A stretch of 15,064 nucleotides of DNA from an uncultured Lachnospiraceae bacterium (GCA_948794795.1 CAQGLR010000063.1:1-15064); one strand, 5' to 3'. Counted from the first letter of the stretch, positions 5,696 through 13,316 are shown. A program made the numbers and translations. Notes: generated by a model not told the origin, from the letters alone.

Positions 5696-7282
5696 ATGTT
5701 TAAAAATATTAGTTTAAAATACCGTTTAATTATACCAGTTGCCCTTCTGGGCATTGTAGCACTTTTATCAAATATTCTTTCCATTATTAATATACGGAAT
5801 GTAAACTCCAGCGCTTCCAATATTGCTGATAACTATATGGATGGGCAAAGCAGGCTGGCAGAAATATGCCAGTCTTCCATGAATATACATAAAATGGCAT
5901 TAAGCCATATTGTTGCTACAGATTATAATACTATGATTACACTTGTGCAGCAGATTAAGGAAGAAGAAGTTTTGCTGGATGGTATGCTGGCAGAATATAA
6001 ATATTATGTAATGCCAGAAGACCAGAAGCAATATGAATTACTTCTGTCAGATTATTCTTCTTTTAAACATGCACTGGTACTACTGGTTTGTGCCAGCGCA
6101 AGCCATAAGACACAATATGCCTACCAGCTTGCCAATACTGATGTTGCTTCATACGCAGATGCCATGGAAGAAGATATTGGCGGATTAAATGATTCTATTA
6201 GCGGGCAGACATCTGAAGCAAGAAAACAACTTTCAGCTGTATACTTTATATCACTGGCAGCAGGCATTAGTGCAGCTGTTATCTGCATACTGCTGGTATT
6301 TGCTGTCTTTAAACTTATAAACAATTATGTAATAATCCCTATTAAAAATATTTTAAAAACTATACAGGAAAGTTCTTGCCGCATTAACAATATGACTGGT
6401 GAAGTTTTAAAAAGAACAAGAGATTCTAAAAAAAGTGCTGCTGGACTTTCCTCACTTTCTGGACAACTGTCAGCAACTATACAGAAAGTTGCAGGAAACG
6501 TGTCAGTAATTAATGAAAATACAGAAAGTGTAAAGTCTGATGTCCACAGTATAGCAGAAGAATGTAATGCAATTACTGGTTATACTACAGAGATGGACTT
6601 ACGTGCGGATGCTATGCAGCAGTCTGCACAAAACAGTGTAAAAATTACTGGTGCTAAAGCTGAAGAAATACTAAATTCACTTAATAATGCCATTGAACAA
6701 AGTAAAAGTGTAGACCAGATTAAAACACTTACCAGTAAAATACTTGCTATCTCACAGCAGACACGTCTTATTGCCATGAATGCTTCTGTAGAAGCAGCTA
6801 ATTCCAGGAATGGTGGAAATGGGTCAGCCGTTATTGCCAGGGAAGTGCGTCACCTTGCTAATTCCAGCCAGGAAACAGCTAACCAGATACAGACAATTAA
6901 TGATATAGTCACTACAGCAGTATATAATCTCTCCAGAAATGCACAAAACCTGGTTGATTATATGAGCCAGTCTGTACTAACAGAATTCCAGGAATTTGTA
7001 CAGGCAAGCAGCCAGTATAAAGAAGACGCTGCACATATCCGCGAGGTTATGGACGGATTTAATAAACAGACTGGACACCTGAAAAACTCTATGTCTGGCA
7101 TTGCAGACTCTATTAGCACTATAACAAAAGCTATTGATGAAGGCGCTGCTGGTATAACAAGTGTTGCTGGTAATGCCAGTAACCTTGCAAATGATATGGA
7201 AGATATCACACAACGTATGAAAACTAACCAGGAAGTAGTGGAAGGACTTGAAAAAGAAACGGTTGTATTTGATAACTTATAA
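5696..7282 (+). CDS. Methyl-accepting chemotaxis protein
   Basis: A 528-residue transmembrane chemoreceptor that would signal through CheW/CheA to the flagellar motor. TM1 spans about residues 11-33. An extracellular helical region (about 34-180) resembles a four-helix-bundle ligand domain. TM2 is about 181-204 (VYFISLAAGISAAVICILLV), followed by a short, poorly conserved HAMP-like stretch (IIPIKNILKTIQE). The long coiled-coil cytoplasmic domain has its hairpin tip at about 354-371, QQTRLIAMNASVEAANSR; the usual tip reads QTNLLALNAAIEAARA, so the class is clear but this copy is divergent. Further on, GSAVIAREVRHLANSS matches the usual GFAVVA.EVR.LA block. No C-terminal pentapeptide tether is seen. 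I chose ATG 5696 because AAAGGAGT (5681-5688) sits ahead of it; an ATG at 5669 would add nine residues. It probably shares a transcript with the binding protein, which suggests that protein is its ligand carrier. Confidence 0.92.
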   Translation: MFKNISLKYRLIIPVALLGIVALLSNILSIINIRNVNSSASNIADNYMDGQSRLAEICQSSMNIHKMALSHIVATDYNTMITLVQQIKEEEVLLDGMLAEYKYYVMPEDQKQYELLLSDYSSFKHALVLLVCASASHKTQYAYQLANTDVASYADAMEEDIGGLNDSISGQTSEARKQLSAVYFISLAAGISAAVICILLVFAVFKLINNYVIIPIKNILKTIQESSCRINNMTGEVLKRTRDSKKSAAGLSSLSGQLSATIQKVAGNVSVINENTESVKSDVHSIAEECNAITGYTTEMDLRADAMQQSAQNSVKITGAKAEEILNSLNNAIEQSKSVDQIKTLTSKILAISQQTRLIAMNASVEAANSRNGGNGSAVIAREVRHLANSSQETANQIQTINDIVTTAVYNLSRNAQNLVDYMSQSVLTEFQEFVQASSQYKEDAAHIREVMDGFNKQTGHLKNSMSGIADSISTITKAIDEGAAGITSVAGNASNLANDMEDITQRMKTNQEVVEGLEKETVVFDNL

Positions 7283-7300
7283 TAATTATTATTTTATATA

Positions 7301-7370
7301 GTAAAAAGAAGCTGCCATATTAAATATAACTATACAGATTATAGCTTTTATCTAATATGGCAGCCTCTTT
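7301..7370. terminator. Bidirectional terminator between converging genes
   Basis: GCTGCCATATTA (7311-7322) pairs perfectly with TAATATGGCAGC (7353-7364). An inner CTATA/TATAG stem lies in the loop. On the plus strand CCTCTTT follows and on the minus strand TTCTTTTTAC follows, so it can end both the chemoreceptor transcript and the leftward Nudix-MIF transcript. Confidence 0.85.
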
Positions 7371-7389
7371 AAAGAGTATATACAGAACC

Positions 7390-7734
7390 TTAAAAATTAC
7401 TTCCGTTCCAGCCCCAGTTAAACACTTCTTCATATTTAACATATATACGGTTCTCTGGTATTCCAAGTTCTTCATTAAGTATATTACATATAACTGATGT
7501 CATTTTATTATATGCACCACTGCTTGCTGAACCAAATACTTTAACTTCTACAAAAGCGCTTTCACCATCTTTATTTCCCTGGAAATATAAATCATATCCG
7601 TCTTCAAAACCAACCATAAGCCAGTTTTCAGACTTTCCAGGAATTATTGTTATAGCTTCCCCAAGCTTTTTCTTAACAGCTTCCTTTTTATCATCTGACA
7701 TTTTTACTGTTACTTTTGAATTAATAAATGGCAT
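7390..7734 (-). CDS. MIF-family (macrophage migration inhibitory factor-like) protein
   Basis: A 114-residue member of the tautomerase/MIF superfamily, small trimeric proteins whose N-terminal proline acts as catalytic base in keto-enol tautomerisation, for example of phenylpyruvate. The start MPFIN places Pro next to the removable Met. The block IPGKSENWLMVGFED (about 31-45) holds the lysine typical of MIF, AFVEVKVFG (about 60-68) is the central strand, and the C-terminal NWGWNGSNF matches the MIF ending. Full length for the family, with no signal peptide. The gene begins one base after the Nudix stop codon; its ribosome binding site (plus 7743-7747, GGAGG on the minus strand) lies inside the Nudix coding end, so translation is probably coupled. 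The natural substrate in bacteria is unknown. Confidence 0.92.
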   Translation of the reverse strand: MPFINSKVTVKMSDDKKEAVKKKLGEAITIIPGKSENWLMVGFEDGYDLYFQGNKDGESAFVEVKVFGSASSGAYNKMTSVICNILNEELGIPENRIYVKYEEVFNWGWNGSNF

Positions 7735-7735
7735 A

Positions 7736-8239
7736 TTATTTTCCTCCTTTAAATGCTTGTTTTATGCTATTATAATGCAGAAATATCCCTTCTGCTGCGA
7801 TTTCTTCTATTTTAGAAATATCTGTAATCATAAATGCTTGTGTTTCACTTTGCTGTAGTATTATATCTTTTTCATTAAAATCCATTTCAAACCTGTATAC
7901 ATCTACAAAATAATTATCACCAGGATTTTCACGGTGGTAAGAAAAAAGAAAGCCCCCATCTGCATCTTTTACATCCAGGCCTGTTTCTTCATGTATCTCA
8001 CGTATAACTGCATCCCTGGACTCTTCCCCTGCCTGTACAGCACCGCCTGGTACCTCCCACCAGCCAGGTGCCCATTGTTTATCAGATTTCCTCTGTGTCA
8101 CCAGATACCTGCCATCAGGACGCACAATAATACCAAGTACCGAAAGATGGTATTCCCCTTCCTTTAAATGCCAGTCATCACGCTCCATTGTACGTCCTGT
8201 ACGCTTCTTATCTTTATCGTATATATCCCATAATTCCAA
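7736..8239 (-). CDS. Nudix hydrolase
   Basis: A 167-residue Nudix-fold pyrophosphohydrolase, which cleaves a nucleoside diphosphate linked to another group with Mg2+. The Nudix box is complete at residues 66-88: G66, E72, then REIHEETGL, fitting Gx5Ex7REUxEExGU. The N-terminal part (ELWDIYDKDKKRTG, then YHLSVLGIIV) resembles the YfcD/isopentenyl-diphosphate-isomerase-like group, whose members often carry WDIYD or similar openings; the IDI catalytic residues cannot be judged with confidence, so the substrate is open. The start codon is TTG (plus 8237-8239) and is fixed by GGAGGATAATATAA directly upstream; no in-frame ATG fits. It is the first gene of a two-gene unit with the MIF-like protein, and repeat copy D lies just upstream. 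Confidence 0.9.
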   Translation of the reverse strand: MELWDIYDKDKKRTGRTMERDDWHLKEGEYHLSVLGIIVRPDGRYLVTQRKSDKQWAPGWWEVPGGAVQAGEESRDAVIREIHEETGLDVKDADGGFLFSYHRENPGDNYFVDVYRFEMDFNEKDIILQQSETQAFMITDISKIEEIAAEGIFLHYNSIKQAFKGGK

Positions 8240-8270
8240 TTATATTATCCTCCGTTACCATCTTACTAAG

Positions 8271-8421
8271 GCATGTTTAAAAATTAAAAAATGCACAAAT
8301 TATGTGGCTCTGGCAATTCCAAAATTTTACCAACAGCTGCTTTTTAGTAAAACATTTGGAATTTGCCAGAGTAATATAATCTTTGTACAGTTTGACAGTT
8401 TAAAAGCAATTTTTAAACATG
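8271..8421 (-). repeat. Palindromic modular repeat, copy D (short form)
   Basis: The core (8306-8389) is a minus-strand copy of the short form also seen in B: GGCTCTGGCAATTCC at its left, GGAATTTGCCAGAGTAATA and ATCTTTGTACA at its right, with AGCAGCTGTT joined directly to GGTAAAATT on the minus strand. Unlike C and E it is framed by a different perfect 14-bp inverted repeat, CATGTTTAAAAATT (8272-8285) and AATTTTTAAACATG (8408-8421), which may extend outward as CTAAGG/CCTAG. It fills the gap between the aldo/keto reductase stop and the Nudix start, and the promoter for the Nudix gene must lie in or near it. Confidence 0.86.
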
Positions 8422-8485
8422 TCCTAGCAAAACTGCTCTGCATATTATTTCCTGCATACATAAATGTAACTTTAAATATTTATTA

Positions 8486-9463
8486 TTATCCTACATGCCT
8501 TTCAAAAGGTACAAAACCAAGCACCTTGTCAATTTCGTCTATAGCATATTGTGAAAGCCTGGCTTCGCTTGCCATAATATTGCCTTCAAGCTGTGAAGGC
8601 TTACTTGCGCCAGTAATTACGCTGCTTACAATATCTTTTCTAAGAATCCATGCAAGTGCAAGTACAGGCATAGACAGTCCAAGTCCTTCTGCAATTTTAC
8701 TTAGTGATTCAACTTTATCAAGGTTCTCATCAGTAAGAAGGTTGTTTATCTGTTTGTCTGCCTGGTGTGTAGCCCTTGAGCCTTCTGGAAGTGGTCTGCC
8801 TTTCTTATATTTACCTGTAAGAAGTCCTTGTGCAAGAGGTGAAAAAGGTGTAATTCCAATTCCATACTTTTCACAAATACCCATAATTTCATGTTCAATA
8901 TATCTGTCTATCATATTATATTGTGGCTGTAATGAGGTTATTGGATAAAGGTTATACTTTTCAATAATCCTCTGTGCTTCCTCAAGCCTTGCACCACCCC
9001 ACTCTTCACTTACACCATAGTATAAAATTTTACCTTTGGAAACAAGGTCATTTAATGCCCTTAAAGTTTCTTCCATAGGTGTAGTTTCATCAAACCTGTG
9101 GCAGTAATATAAATCAATATAATCCATCTGCATATTCTGAAGTGTCCTGTCTATATTTTCAAAAATATGCTTTCTTGAAAGCCCCCACTCATTAGCACCA
9201 CGCCCTGTAGGGAAAAACACTTTTGATGACACTACATAACTGCTTCTTGGATAATCCTTAAGAATCCTTCCAAGAAACCGTTCAGCTTCTCCCCCGCTGT
9301 ATGCATCTGCACAATCAAAGAAATTTACTCCTTTGTCATATGCAAGCCTTATTGTTTCCTCTGCAATACGTATCTTTTCACTTCCTGCAAGTTCAGTCAT
9401 CCAGCTCCCTAGTGCAATTTCGCTTACCTTTAATCCTGATTTTCCAACACTGCGGTACTCCAT
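8486..9463 (-). CDS. Aldo/keto reductase
   Basis: A 325-residue NAD(P)H-dependent oxidoreductase of the aldo/keto reductase superfamily, closest in style to the potassium-channel beta-subunit/YghZ-like group. The catalytic tetrad is visible: Asp50 and Tyr55 in FFDCADAYSGGEAE, Lys81 in VVSSKVFF, and His122 in DLYYCHRFDETTPMEET. The cofactor-binding C-terminal half shows ITPFSPLAQGLLTGKY and SSVITGASKPSQLEGNI, the latter contacting the NADP phosphate in relatives. Full length. The start is set by GGAGGATAT directly before the ATG. A promoter lies about 50 bases upstream. It appears to be monocistronic, bounded by repeat copies D and E. The substrate cannot be read from the sequence. Confidence 0.93.
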   Translation of the reverse strand: MEYRSVGKSGLKVSEIALGSWMTELAGSEKIRIAEETIRLAYDKGVNFFDCADAYSGGEAERFLGRILKDYPRSSYVVSSKVFFPTGRGANEWGLSRKHIFENIDRTLQNMQMDYIDLYYCHRFDETTPMEETLRALNDLVSKGKILYYGVSEEWGGARLEEAQRIIEKYNLYPITSLQPQYNMIDRYIEHEIMGICEKYGIGITPFSPLAQGLLTGKYKKGRPLPEGSRATHQADKQINNLLTDENLDKVESLSKIAEGLGLSMPVLALAWILRKDIVSSVITGASKPSQLEGNIMASEARLSQYAIDEIDKVLGFVPFERHVG

Positions 9464-9510
9464 ATATCCTCCATTCTGGGACTATCCAGTTCCTATATAA
9501 TATAACCTAG

Positions 9511-9539
9511 ATTTTACCATATTGGTTTTATATCTTCAA
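9511..9539 (-). promoter_or_regulatory. Promoter for the aldo/keto reductase
   Basis: On the minus strand TTGAAG (plus 9534-9539), 17-base spacer, TAAAAT (plus 9511-9516), about 48 bases before the start codon. Confidence 0.55.
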
Positions 9540-9551
9540 GGATAACTTTAC

Positions 9552-9802
9552 TTTGAGTTTCCCCATTTTTTAATACATAGGTATTTTACCTCTGGCAATT
9601 CCAAAGTTTTACTACCGAAAAGCCATGTTGCAAACATGGCTTTGCCCACTTGCGTTTGAATGGGATGCGCAATGGTGCATAGAATCTGAAAAGACCAGAT
9701 TCAAGCACCAGCGCCCCCATAACAGCTGCCTTATAGTAAAACATTTGGAATTTGCCAGAGTAATATAATCTTTGTATATTTTAAAAAATGGGGAAACTCA
9801 AA
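9552..9802 (-). mobile_element. Palindromic modular repeat, copy E: MITE-like element with 9-bp target duplication
   Basis: The ends are TTTGAGTTTCCCCATTTTTTAA and its exact inverse TTAAAAAATGGGGAAACTCAAA, a perfect 22-bp terminal inverted repeat. The same 9 bases, TAACTTTAC, flank it on both sides (9543-9551 and 9803-9811), as expected of a transposition target duplication. On the minus strand it aligns with copy C along its whole length, including the core (9589-9776) and the internal module. The tip stem here is GAATCTG/CAGATTC (9682-9688 with 9696-9702). At 251 bp it carries no transposase, so it would depend on one encoded elsewhere. Confidence 0.9.
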
Positions 9803-9813
9803 TAACTTTACAT

Positions 9814-9854
9814 AAAACCTGGCTGGCAGAAATTATGGTGCCAGCCAGGTTTTT
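9814..9854. terminator. Terminator downstream of ileS
   Basis: AAAACCTGGCTGGCA (9814-9828) and TGCCAGCCAGGTTTT (9840-9854 region) form a perfect 15-bp stem with a loop of about ten bases. Read leftward it lies about 25 bases after the ileS stop and ends in TTTTATG; read rightward it ends in TTTTTT, so it may work both ways. Confidence 0.88.
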
Positions 9855-9879
9855 TAGCAGTATATACATAATTTATTTA

Positions 9880-12800
9880 CTAATTTATTATCCTTTGTAC
9901 CAGAATCTTTACTTCTTTACCTTTTTCTGTTTCAATTTTAATTACACTTCCAGGCTCTGTAATTGTACCTGGCCTGCCAAGTGTTTCTTTATAAATATAT
10001 TCCATCCATTGTACTGGGATACTGCCTTCAAAGCTAAGCAGGACTGTATCTGTAATCCCACATCCAAGCTGCTTTCTCGCATCCTGTATATTCCTTACAA
10101 TATCCCTTGCAAGCCCCTCTGCTTTTAATTCTTCTGTAAGTACCAGGTCTAAAGAAACCACAATACCATGGCTGCTTGCCACATGCTGCCCGTCTTTTGC
10201 CTGGTATGTCACAAGAATAATATCTGCATCAAAGCGTTCACTAACACCATTTACCTGCAGGACTGCCTTATCATCTTCCATCTGGAACCCGCCGCTTTTA
10301 ACTGCCTTAATAATTTCCGCTACCCTGTCAGGATACCTGTTACGTATTTCATTAAAATCTGGAGCATATTTTATATCTGCAATATCTCTTGCATCATTAA
10401 GAACCTGTATATCTTTCACATTAAGTTCATCTGCAATAATATCTCCAAATTCCATAATTATATTATTCTTAGAACTATCTGGCAGTGCAACTTTCAGGCT
10501 GCTTAAAGGCTGTCTGTTCTTTACCTTGTTTTTATTACGGATAGAACGTGCCAGATATATAACTTCCTGTACTAAAGCAACATTTGCAAGTAACTCCTTA
10601 TCCTCAAATTTTTCAGGTATTCCAGGCCATTCTTCAAGATGTACAGAAAAACCACCTGTCAGGACTTTATACATTTTCTCTGAAATAATAGGTGCAGCTG
10701 GTGCAAATAGTTTAGACATACATACAAGTACATAATACATAGTCTGGTATGCACTAAGTTTATCTCCAGACATTCCGCTGCTCCAGAAACGTCTTCTTGA
10801 ACGCCTTATATACCAGTTAGTCAGCCCGTCTGTCAAAGATACCATATATCCAACATATTTATTTACCTGGTAAGAATCCATATTACTGGTAATTAACTGT
10901 TGTGTTTCATATAATTTAGCCAGTATCCACCTGTCCAGCTGGTTATCTGTCACAGGTATTTCAAGTTTCCCTGGTTTAAAGCCGTCAATATTGGCATATG
11001 AAATATAAAAATTGCAGGCATTCCAGTAAGGAAGGATAATCTGCTGGCCTGCATCCTTAATACCAGATTCATCAAATAGCAAATCACCAATTAACATTGC
11101 ATTAGTCTGGTATAAATAAAGCCTGAAAGCATCTGTTCCATATTGTTTCATTAACTGCATAGGGTCTGTATAATTTTTAGAAGACTTAGAAAGCTTTTTC
11201 CCATCTTTAGCTAGTATTGTACCATGTACAATGCAGTTCTGGAATGCAGGTTTATCAAATAATGCAACAGATAGTACATGTAAATAATAAAACCAGCAGC
11301 GTATCTGCCCTGTATACTCTACTATAAAGTCACTTGGGAAATGTGATTCAAACCATTCTTTATTTTCAAATGGATAATGTTTCTGTGCAAATGGCACTGA
11401 GCCGCTTTCAAACCAGCAATCCAGGACTTCTGGGACACGGCGCATAGTTTTTCCACAACATTCACATTTAAAAGATACTTTATCCATATATTGTCTGTGA
11501 AGGTTTGAAAGACGTATGCCACTAACTTTATATATTTCATCAATGCTGCCTAATACCTGGCGGTTGCCACACCCTTCACACTCCCATATTGGTACAGGGG
11601 TGCTCCAATACCTGTTCCTGGAAATATTCCAGTCCCTGGCATTGGCAAGCCAGTTACCAAAACGTCCATGTTTCACAGTTTCTGGAACCCAGTGGATATC
11701 TTCATTTAATGCAGCCATACGTTTTTTAATCTTTCCAATATCAAAATACCATGCATCCATAGCTTTGTATATTAATGGTCTTTTACAACGCCAGCAGTGT
11801 GGATAATTGTGTGCAATAGTCCCATCCGCTACAGCTTTTCCGTTATTATAAAGAAAACGTATAATTACAGGATTCATTTCAATTACATTTTTTTCATGTG
11901 CCGGATCATAGAAATCTTTTATTTCCTCAGTAAAATGGCCTTTTTCATCCACTGGGTTTACTAAAGGGATATTATTATTTTTACATGTCCAGTAATCATC
12001 TTCACCAAATGCAGGCGCTGTATGGACTATGCCAGTACCTTCATCTGAACCTACATATGCAGCAGAAACTACACGGAATGCTCCTTCAGCCTTTTTACCA
12101 GCAAAATATCCAAATAAAGGTTCATATGTTTTACCTAATAAATCATATCCTTTACATTCCTTTAAGAGCACAGGCTTTTCACCAAAAACTTTTTTATAAT
12201 TACCCAGTGTATTTTTACATGCTATATAAACAGACTCCCCTGCGTCCACATAAGCATAACTAAGTTCTTCCCCAACAGCAAGGCACAAGTTAGAAGGCAG
12301 TGTCCAAGGTGTAGTAGTCCATGCAAGAAAATAAACTTGTTTTCCATTAATTATTTCTTCTGTTTTAAACCTGGCAATAACCCATCTGTCCTGTCTTAAC
12401 CTTGTAGAATCAGACTCACGTGTATCAGAAATTGAAAGCGATGTTTCACAGTGCATACAATATGGGGTTACACGGTAATCCTTGTAAATATAACCTTTGT
12501 TATAACACTGTTTAAATGCCCACATAACACTTTCCATAAAATCCACATTCATGGTTTTGTATGCCCCGTCATAATCTACCCAGCGTGCCATCTGTTCAAC
12601 ATACTCTTTCCATGAGTCGTTATTATTAGAAACTATCTCAAAACATTTTTCATTAAATCTATCAATGCCAAAACTCTTTTCAATCTCATTTTTATCATTT
12701 ATACCTAATAAAATTTCAGCCTGGTTTTCAATAGGCAGTCCATGGCAGTCCCATCCCCAGACCCTTGGTACACGGTATCCCCTCATAGTCCAGTATCTGG

Positions 12801-13005
12801 CAATCATATCTTTTATAAAAGACACAAGTACAGTACCATGGTGTGGTTTGCCAGTAGGAAATGGCGGGCCGTCATAAAATACTACCTCTTCCCCTGTCCT
12901 TTCTTCTACAGATTTTTCAAAAACTCTTTCCTTTTTCCAGAAATCCAGTATTTCTTTCTGTATGAAAACTAAATCTGGCTTTCCTGGAAGTTCCTCATAT
13001 TTCAT
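9880..13005 (-). CDS. ileS: Isoleucyl-tRNA synthetase (type-2-like, divergent HIGH motif)
   Basis: Joins isoleucine to tRNA-Ile in two ATP-dependent steps in the cytosol. The 1041-residue length, the form of the N-terminus and the C-terminal half fit the IleRS2 group rather than the shorter IleRS1. Landmarks: the class I nucleotide motif as PHHGT (HHGT at 55-58), WGWDCHGLPIE (83-93), the CP1 editing domain with LAWTTTPWTLPSN (228-240) and GTGIVHTAPAFGEDDY (323-338), DWNISRNRYWSTP (458-470), Cys-rich pairs (CEGC, CECC) that may bind zinc, and KLSKS (604-608). The fourth HIGH position is Thr instead of the usual His, and STP replaces the usual GTP. I chose ATG 13005 because GGAGG lies seven bases upstream; the in-frame ATG at 13044 falls in the T-box leader. 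It is controlled by an Ile-specific T-box and ends at a strong terminator. IleRS2 enzymes are generally insensitive to mupirocin. Confidence 0.95.
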   Translation of the reverse strand: MKYEELPGKPDLVFIQKEILDFWKKERVFEKSVEERTGEEVVFYDGPPFPTGKPHHGTVLVSFIKDMIARYWTMRGYRVPRVWGWDCHGLPIENQAEILLGINDKNEIEKSFGIDRFNEKCFEIVSNNNDSWKEYVEQMARWVDYDGAYKTMNVDFMESVMWAFKQCYNKGYIYKDYRVTPYCMHCETSLSISDTRESDSTRLRQDRWVIARFKTEEIINGKQVYFLAWTTTPWTLPSNLCLAVGEELSYAYVDAGESVYIACKNTLGNYKKVFGEKPVLLKECKGYDLLGKTYEPLFGYFAGKKAEGAFRVVSAAYVGSDEGTGIVHTAPAFGEDDYWTCKNNNIPLVNPVDEKGHFTEEIKDFYDPAHEKNVIEMNPVIIRFLYNNGKAVADGTIAHNYPHCWRCKRPLIYKAMDAWYFDIGKIKKRMAALNEDIHWVPETVKHGRFGNWLANARDWNISRNRYWSTPVPIWECEGCGNRQVLGSIDEIYKVSGIRLSNLHRQYMDKVSFKCECCGKTMRRVPEVLDCWFESGSVPFAQKHYPFENKEWFESHFPSDFIVEYTGQIRCWFYYLHVLSVALFDKPAFQNCIVHGTILAKDGKKLSKSSKNYTDPMQLMKQYGTDAFRLYLYQTNAMLIGDLLFDESGIKDAGQQIILPYWNACNFYISYANIDGFKPGKLEIPVTDNQLDRWILAKLYETQQLITSNMDSYQVNKYVGYMVSLTDGLTNWYIRRSRRRFWSSGMSGDKLSAYQTMYYVLVCMSKLFAPAAPIISEKMYKVLTGGFSVHLEEWPGIPEKFEDKELLANVALVQEVIYLARSIRNKNKVKNRQPLSSLKVALPDSSKNNIIMEFGDIIADELNVKDIQVLNDARDIADIKYAPDFNEIRNRYPDRVAEIIKAVKSGGFQMEDDKAVLQVNGVSERFDADIILVTYQAKDGQHVASSHGIVVSLDLVLTEELKAEGLARDIVRNIQDARKQLGCGITDTVLLSFEGSIPVQWMEYIYKETLGRPGTITEPGSVIKIETEKGKEVKILVQRIIN

Positions 13006-13050
13006 TATGAATCCTCCTTTTTTATTTTTGTGGATTGTTTCCATACAGAA

Positions 13051-13088
13051 TAAAAATAAAAGCCCTTATCCATTCTAGGATAAGAGCT
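13051..13088 (-). terminator. T-box attenuator terminator of ileS
   Basis: On the minus strand AGCTCTTATCC (plus 13078-13088) pairs with GGATAAGGGCT (plus 13061-13071) around a six-base loop, followed by TTTATTTTTATT. It stands between the T-box motif and the ileS ribosome binding site, where termination occurs when tRNA-Ile is charged. Confidence 0.9.
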
Positions 13089-13316
13089 TGCGCTACTCAT
13101 TTTTATACCACCTGTACGAACATACCAACATATGCTATCCATATAACGGCGGAATACCCGGCACAACTTACTCACTATCCAGTAACATTACTGGTATACC
13201 TGCTTTCAGCCTGCAACTCCAGAGTGATATTCGTATTTTACCTTCATTACCAGTTCTCATCATTCCTGGCTCTCTGTAAATTCCGTGTAAATACTACTGG
13301 CTCTTTCAACGTTTTT
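13089..13316 (-). promoter_or_regulatory. T-box leader (riboswitch), isoleucine specific, controlling ileS
   Basis: A leader RNA that reads the charging state of tRNA. Read on the minus strand, Stem I shows AGAGAGCCAGGAATGATGAG and then GAACTGGTAATGAAGG. The specifier loop reads GAAT-ATC-ACTCTGG, with the codon ATC (Ile) at plus 13226-13228. Downstream, AGGTGGTA holds the TGGT (plus 13107-13110) that can pair with the ACCA end of uncharged tRNA-Ile, whose discriminator base is A. The overlapping terminator follows. The T-box motif is shorter than the canonical AGGGTGGNACCGCG, but position, specifier and gene agree. Confidence 0.9.

Noticed and set aside
13006..13044. N-terminal extension of IleRS to the ATG at 13044
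   Set aside because: It would be translated from the antiterminator/terminator downstream region and lacks a ribosome binding site, while GGAGG precedes ATG 13005.
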